From: Hyphomicrobiales bacterium
GTDB lineage: Bacteria > Pseudomonadota > Alphaproteobacteria > Rhizobiales > Beijerinckiaceae
NCBI GenBank assembly: GCA_947455025.1
Contig: CANGLU010000021.1
Location: forward strand, 1-40,167
Length of the DNA: 40,167 nucleotides
Reading direction: 5' to 3'
The position numbers and the translations under genes were made by a program. The notes below the pieces were generated by a model, which was given only the letters and a program-made list of their open reading frames with translations, was not told the origin of the DNA and made no database searches. Positions within the stretch are counted from its first letter, which is position 1. Each line of letters opens with the position of its first letter. Positions 35,788 to 40,167 of the stretch are shown piece after piece.

Positions 35788-36294
35788 ATGCAACAGCGTT
35801 CGAGTTATGAATATGAAGACCTTCTGGCATGTGGCCGTGGTGAGCTTTTTGGCCCCGGCAATGCCCAGCTTCCGCTCCCTCCGATGTTGATGTTCGACCG
35901 CATCGCCGAAGTGTCCGAAACCGGCGGCGAAAATGGCAAGGGCATTATCCGCGCCGAATTCGCGATCCGTCCCGATCTTTGGTTCTTCCCCTGCCATTTT
36001 CAGGGCGACCCCGTAATGCCGGGCTGCTTGGGGCTTGATGCGCTTTGGCAGCTCTGCGGCTTTTATCTGGGCTGGCTCGGGGCTGAAGGCCGTGGCCGTG
36101 CTTTGGGCGTCGGCGAAGTGAAATTTATCGACCAAGTCCTGCCAACCGTCAAAAAAGTGGTCTATGAGGTCCATTTGAAGCGTGTTTTCCGCTCTAAATT
36201 GGTTCTCGGCATTGCGGACGGCTATCTTGAAGCCGATGGACGCCGGATTTATGAAGCGCGCGACCTGCGCGTGGGATTGTTCAAGTCCGCCTGA
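35788..36294 (+). CDS. fabA: 3-hydroxydecanoyl-ACP dehydratase/isomerase FabA
   Basis: A 168-aa hot-dog-fold enzyme that dehydrates 3-hydroxydecanoyl-ACP and isomerises trans-2 to cis-3-decenoyl-ACP, opening the anaerobic unsaturated fatty acid route. Catalytic His70 ([15 protein letters not shown]) and Asp84 (GLDALWQ) fall at the same numbers as in E. coli. The start is ATG 35788 ([15 protein letters not shown]) on homology grounds; the frame stays open for 94 codons upstream, but that part overlaps irr. It is followed by fabB and fabI. Confidence 0.97.
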   Translation: MQQRSSYEYEDLLACGRGELFGPGNAQLPLPPMLMFDRIAEVSETGGENGKGIIRAEFAIRPDLWFFPCHFQGDPVMPGCLGLDALWQLCGFYLGWLGAEGRGRALGVGEVKFIDQVLPTVKKVVYEVHLKRVFRSKLVLGIADGYLEADGRRIYEARDLRVGLFKSA

Positions 36295-36324
36295 ACAGCC
36301 ATATCCGCACCACATCCTCTTTCT

Positions 36325-36357
36325 AGATCGGCGTCAGCGTAGAGTACCGATCTTTTT
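36325..36357 (+). terminator. Terminator-like hairpin between fabA and fabB
   Basis: AGATCGG (36325-36331) pairs perfectly with CCGATCT (36347-36353) across a 15-nt loop, followed by T residues to 36357. It ends 18 bp before the fabB start and just before its AAGGAG ribosome site. It may cause partial termination in the fab operon. Confidence 0.6.
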
Positions 36358-36375
36358 GCGCTAAGGAGTTCCACC

Positions 36376-37596
36376 ATGAGACGCGTCGTTGTTACCGGCA
36401 TGGGCATTGTTTCGTCGATCGGCAATAATACCCAAGAAGTATTGTCTTCGCTGTATGAAGCGCGGTCTGGTATTATTCACGCCGAGAGCTACGCGGAATT
36501 AGGCTTCCGCTGCCAAGTCCACGGCCAGCCCAAGCTTGATCCGGCGGAGATCGTCGATCGCCGCGCAATGCGCTTCCACGCGACAGGCACGGGCTGGAAC
36601 CATGTGGCGATGGATCAGGCCATCCTCGATTCCGGCCTCGAGGAAAGCGATATTTCCAATGAGCGCACGGGCATCATTATGGGCTCGGGCGGCCCTTCGA
36701 CGCGTATTCTCGTCGAGGCAGCCGATATTACGCGCAAAAATATCAGCCCAAAGCGGATTGGACCTTTTGCGGTGCCAAAGTCGATGTCGTCAACGGCGTC
36801 GGCAACGCTCGCGACATGGTTTAAAATCAAGGGCGTGAATTATTCGATTTCATCGGCCTGCGCCACGTCGAACCATTGCATCGGCAATGCCTTTGAAATG
36901 ATCCAATGGGGCAAGCAGGATGTGATGTTTGCCGGCGGTTGCGAAGAGCTTGATTGGACCATGTCGCAATTGTTTGATGCGATGGGTGCCATGTCGTCCA
37001 AATACAATGACACGCCAGCCAAAGCCTCGCGCGCCTATGACAAAGACCGTGATGGTTTCGTGATCGCGGGCGGCGCAGGCGTTTTGGTGCTCGAAGAGCT
37101 TGAACATGCCAAAGCGCGTGGCGCGAAAATCTATGCCGAAATCGTCGGCTATGGCGCAACGTCAGACGGCTATGACATGGTCGCGCCATCGGGTGAAGGC
37201 GCGATCCGCTGCATGCGTCAGGCACTCGCGACGGTGAACACCAAGATCGATTACATCAACCCGCACGCAACTTCGACGCCGGTTGGTGATGCCAAGGAAA
37301 TCGAAGCGATCCGCACCGTGTTTGGCGCTACCTGCCCGCCCATTTCGGCAACCAAATCATTGACGGGTCACTCGCTCGGCGCAACGGGCGTTCAAGAAGC
37401 GATTTATTCGCTCTTGATGATGAACAATGATTTCATTTGCGAAAGCGCCAATATTCAGGAAATCGATCCGGACTTTGCTGATATGCCGATTATCCGCAAG
37501 CGGATCGACAATGCAAAAATCGGCGCTGTGCTTTCGAATTCGTTTGGCTTTGGCGGCACGAATGCCACCATCGTCATGAAACGTCTCGAAGCTTGA
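36376..37596 (+). CDS. fabB: 3-oxoacyl-ACP synthase I FabB
   Basis: A 406-aa condensing enzyme that elongates cis-3-decenoyl-ACP made by FabA. The catalytic triad is Cys162 ([10 protein letters not shown]), His297 ([11 protein letters not shown]) and His332 ([11 protein letters not shown]), with Lys327 nearby, one residue off the E. coli numbering. Its ribosome site AAGGAG is strong. A terminator-like hairpin separates it from fabA. Confidence 0.97.
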   Translation: MRRVVVTGMGIVSSIGNNTQEVLSSLYEARSGIIHAESYAELGFRCQVHGQPKLDPAEIVDRRAMRFHATGTGWNHVAMDQAILDSGLEESDISNERTGIIMGSGGPSTRILVEAADITRKNISPKRIGPFAVPKSMSSTASATLATWFKIKGVNYSISSACATSNHCIGNAFEMIQWGKQDVMFAGGCEELDWTMSQLFDAMGAMSSKYNDTPAKASRAYDKDRDGFVIAGGAGVLVLEELEHAKARGAKIYAEIVGYGATSDGYDMVAPSGEGAIRCMRQALATVNTKIDYINPHATSTPVGDAKEIEAIRTVFGATCPPISATKSLTGHSLGATGVQEAIYSLLMMNNDFICESANIQEIDPDFADMPIIRKRIDNAKIGAVLSNSFGFGGTNATIVMKRLEA

Positions 37597-37633
37597 GACA
37601 ACGCGCTACCAACACGAGAGACAGGACGCCTCT

Positions 37634-38482
37634 ATGACCGGATTGATGCAGGGAAAACGCGGGCTCATTATGGGTGTCGCCAATGACCATTCCATCGCCT
37701 GGGGTATTGCAAAAACGCTTGCGGCGCAGGGTGCGGAAATTGCCTTCACCTATCAAGGCGACTCGTTGAGAAAACGCGTTGAGCCGCTTGCCACCGAGGC
37801 GGGCTCGGATTTTCTCATTCCCTGCGATGTCGAGGATCTCGCTTCCGTCGACGCAATGTTTGCCGAAGTCGAAAAGAAATGGGGCTCGATTGATTTTCTT
37901 GTTCACGCCATCGCCTTTTCCGACAAGTCCGAATTGAAGGGCCGCTTCGCCGACACAACGCGCGAAAACTTCTCGCGCACAATGTTGATTTCGTGCTTCT
38001 CGTTTGTTGAAGTGGCCAAGCGTGCTGCAGCCTTGATGCCCAAGGGCGGCTCGATCGTCACGCTCACTTATGGCGGCGCGACCCGCGTGATGCCAAATTA
38101 CAACGTCATGGGCGTTGCCAAGGCAGCGCTTGAAGCGTCCGTGCGCTATCTCGCTTCCGATTTCGGACCGGATAATATTCGCGTCAATGCGATTTCCGCC
38201 GGACCCATCCGCACTTTGGCGGGTGCAGGCATCGCGGATGCGCGGTTGATGTTCAATTATCAAAAGCGTCATGCCCCTTTGCGCCGCACGGTGTCGATTG
38301 AGGAAATTGGCGGATCCGGCCTTTACCTCTTGTCGGATTTATCAACCGGCGTGACCGGCGAAGTCCATTTCGTCGACTCCGGCTACAACATTATTTCCAT
38401 GCCCCAACCTGCGGCGCTTAAAACCGTCGATGATGCCGAGACCGCAGCCGAAGCGCGTCTGGCGGGCAAGGCAGCGGAGTAA
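37634..38482 (+). CDS. fabI: Enoyl-ACP reductase FabI
   Basis: A 282-aa NADH-dependent short-chain-type reductase for the last step of the elongation cycle. The cofactor motif is GVANDHSIAWGIAKTLAAQG. The active-site Tyr146, Tyr156 and Lys163 (TYGGATRVMPNYNVMGVAK) fall at the same numbers as in E. coli. FabI is the triclosan/isoniazid-class target family. The C-terminal ~25 residues extend past the core. dcd starts 7 bp after the stop. Confidence 0.97.
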   Translation: MTGLMQGKRGLIMGVANDHSIAWGIAKTLAAQGAEIAFTYQGDSLRKRVEPLATEAGSDFLIPCDVEDLASVDAMFAEVEKKWGSIDFLVHAIAFSDKSELKGRFADTTRENFSRTMLISCFSFVEVAKRAAALMPKGGSIVTLTYGGATRVMPNYNVMGVAKAALEASVRYLASDFGPDNIRVNAISAGPIRTLAGAGIADARLMFNYQKRHAPLRRTVSIEEIGGSGLYLLSDLSTGVTGEVHFVDSGYNIISMPQPAALKTVDDAETAAEARLAGKAAE

Positions 38483-38489
38483 CAAAATC

Positions 38490-39599
38490 GTGACGAACCC
38501 GGCCCCAAGCAGCAAAGACGGTATTCTCGCAGCGCAAGATATTCGCGCTTTGCATTCGGCCGGTGTCATTCAGGCCGATCGGCCTTTCGCCGATGGGCAG
38601 GTTCAGCCCGCCAGCCTTGATTTGCGCTTGGGCCGCCGCGTCTGGCGTGTCCGTGCGAGTTTTCTTCCTGGTCCCGATCGCGCCGTCAAAGACCGGCTGG
38701 ATCGGATTGCGCTGCACGAGATTGATCTCACCAATGGCGCGGTGCTTGAAACGGGTGCGGTTTATATAGCCGAATTGCTCGAAGGCTTGGCGCTTCCCGC
38801 GGATATTTTGGCGTCAGCCAATCCCAAAAGCTCGACCGGACGGCTGGATGTCTTCACCCGCGTGATTGCCGATCACGCGCAAGAATTTGATCAGATTGAG
38901 GCCGGCTATCACGGCCCGCTTTATCTTGAAATTTCGCCTCGGACGTTCCCGGTTCTTGTGCGCACCGGTTCGCGTTTGTCGCAGGTGAGATTTCGCCGCG
39001 GTCTTGTTCGGTTGGATGATACACAGCTAAAAGCCCTGCATGCGCGCGATCGGCTTGTGACATCCTCAGAACCTTCAATCCAAAACGGCATCGCGGTATC
39101 GGTTGATCTTTCCGGCTTCGGTAAAGACCATCTTGTTGGCTATCGCGCCAAACGCCATACGGCCTTGGTCGATGTGGATCGGGTCGGCGGGTATGAGGTC
39201 GATGATTATTGGGATCCGCTCTACGCGCGCAAAGACCGCGATATCATTCTGGATCCCGGCCAGTTCTATATTCTAGCCTCCAAAGAAGCCGTTCATGTTC
39301 CGCCCGATCATGCGGCTGAAATGACGCCCTTTGATCCGCTTGTCGGAGAATTCCGCGTTCACTATGCAGGCTTTTTTGATCCGGGTTTTGGCCATGCGGG
39401 CAGTGGCGGCGCGGGTAGCCGAGCTGTTTTGGAAGTCCGTTCCAGAGATGTGCCATTCATTTTGGAAGACGGGCAAACCGTCGGCCGTCTGGTCTATGAG
39501 CGGATGGCTGCCTTGCCGGACATGCTCTATGGCAAGGATTTAGGGTCGAACTATCAAGCCCAAGGCTTGAAGCTCTCGAAGCATTTCAAGGCACCCTAA
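38490..39599 (+). CDS. dcd: Two-domain 2'-deoxycytidine 5'-triphosphate deaminase
   Basis: A 369-aa long form found in alphaproteobacteria, about twice the length of ordinary Dcd (~190 aa). The first half carries the deaminase signature (QPASLDLRLGRRVWRVRA, then ILASANPKSSTGRLDVF). The second half repeats the dUTPase-like fold (DPGQFYILASKEAVHVPPD, then FDPLVGEFRVHYAGFFDPGF) without the key Ser-Thr-Gly loop. It converts dCTP to dUTP, which dut then hydrolyses. The start is GTG 38490 with GGAG upstream; the frame is open further, but that part overlaps fabI. It is probably the last gene of the fab operon. Confidence 0.9.
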   Translation: MTNPAPSSKDGILAAQDIRALHSAGVIQADRPFADGQVQPASLDLRLGRRVWRVRASFLPGPDRAVKDRLDRIALHEIDLTNGAVLETGAVYIAELLEGLALPADILASANPKSSTGRLDVFTRVIADHAQEFDQIEAGYHGPLYLEISPRTFPVLVRTGSRLSQVRFRRGLVRLDDTQLKALHARDRLVTSSEPSIQNGIAVSVDLSGFGKDHLVGYRAKRHTALVDVDRVGGYEVDDYWDPLYARKDRDIILDPGQFYILASKEAVHVPPDHAAEMTPFDPLVGEFRVHYAGFFDPGFGHAGSGGAGSRAVLEVRSRDVPFILEDGQTVGRLVYERMAALPDMLYGKDLGSNYQAQGLKLSKHFKAP

Positions 39600-39608
39600 G
39601 CACCTCGT

Positions 39609-39965
39609 TTATTTCGTTGGTATTGAAATAATATCCGCAATGGCGGTGGCATAGGCTGCCATCTGCTTCTTCCCAAATTCAGTCATTTGAATGGATTTGG
39701 CGCGCCCGTCGGTCGTGTCTTGGACTTGAGCAATCAATTTCAATTTCTCAAGCGCCCTAAGATGTTGGCGAACGGAAGCATCGGTGGCTTGGGTATATTC
39801 ATAAATCGCCGATAATTTGGCTTTGAAATCGTTTTCAGCAAGAAAAATAAGAATTTCTATACTGGTATGGGTACGAGATTTGAAAATCGTCTGTTCGACT
39901 TCGATAAGACTTCTGCGCCGCTTCGCTATTTCCGAAATATGGATACTATCGATTTTTTCGGCCAT
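39609..39965 (-). CDS. MarR-like winged-helix transcriptional regulator
   Basis: A 118-aa small regulator with a helix-turn-helix of the MarR type: LSAIYEYTQATDASVRQHLR, then LEKLKLIAQVQDTTDGRAKS for the recognition helix and wing, and MTEFGKKQMAAYATAI for the closing helix. No ligand or metal motif is evident. It is convergent with dcd (9 bp between stops). Target genes are unknown; the 200 bp upstream (39966-40167) hold no clear gene and reach the window edge. Confidence 0.78.
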   Translation of the reverse strand: MAEKIDSIHISEIAKRRRSLIEVEQTIFKSRTHTSIEILIFLAENDFKAKLSAIYEYTQATDASVRQHLRALEKLKLIAQVQDTTDGRAKSIQMTEFGKKQMAAYATAIADIISIPTK

Positions 39966-40167
39966 TTTTAAACAGAACGCTCAATCCATAAGTATAATCA
40001 CTGATCGAGGATTAGCACACCGATAAGAATAAAAATCTGCACTCTATTGTGCCCAATCCTCGCCTCAGCCAGGACAATCCGCGTAAACCGAGATGAAATA
40101 AGGGCGCTGTCCCCTTGATCCGTGGCCCGATCCCCACTACGCCGATAGTCCTTGTATAAAGGACCGA

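Noticed and set aside
40148-40164. Short palindrome GTCCTT-GTATA-AAGGAC at the window edge
   Set aside because: It is cut close to the end, with no adjoining gene to interpret it; it may be chance or the edge of a repeat outside the window.

Overview
The window reads as chromosomal DNA of an alphaproteobacterium, most likely of the Hyphomicrobiales (Rhizobiales). The evidence is the gene order dnaA-dnaN-recF beside rpsT and mutM, the irr/fabA-fabB-fabI cluster with a true Irr-type Fur protein, glcDEF, phasins, a PdhS-like histidine kinase, a two-domain dCTP deaminase, and a tRNA-His that lacks the extra 5' G. No phage, transposase, CRISPR array or rRNA was seen.

Layout. Positions 288-5870 (+) hold a surface or secretion locus: a type I secretion ABC transporter, a MotB/OmpA-like protein, a MotA/ExbB-like protein with a long cytoplasmic tail, and a small PilZ-like protein. 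Then come tRNA-Pro (-) and tRNA-Gln (+), hrpB (-), glycolate oxidase glcDEF (-), a PAS sensor kinase (-), two phasins (+), tRNA-His (+) and a LysE exporter (-). From 17.3 to 24.9 kb (-) lies the replication/housekeeping block recF, dnaN, dnaA, rpsT, a TauE-type permease, an enoyl-CoA hydratase and mutM. Divergent from it are ubiE and ubiB (+). An AT-richer two-gene insert (-) follows, with a small secreted protein and a subtilisin-like lipoprotein. Next are coaBC, dut, an Rrf2 regulator and cysK (+), a 2-hydroxyacid dehydrogenase (-), an SH3 protein (+), irr (-), then fabA, fabB, fabI and dcd (+), and a MarR-like regulator (-).

How genes work together. glcDEF makes glyoxylate, and the 2-hydroxyacid dehydrogenase may reduce it. 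dcd and dut are successive steps from dCTP to dUMP. fabA, fabB and fabI form the unsaturated fatty acid branch. ubiE and ubiB serve ubiquinone synthesis.

The strongest candidate for an undescribed system is the left locus. It couples a type I secretion ATPase to a MotAB/ExbBD-like ion-channel pair and a putative c-di-GMP-type adaptor. The concept resembles Salmonella SiiA/SiiB with SiiF, but the tail is long and the PG-binding loop is altered. A 13-bp palindrome, TGACGTWACGTCA, sits with near-identical flanks and in the same orientation upstream of the MotB-like gene and, 25 kb away, upstream of the secreted-protein gene of the AT-rich insert. This suggests one regulon for both accessory loci.
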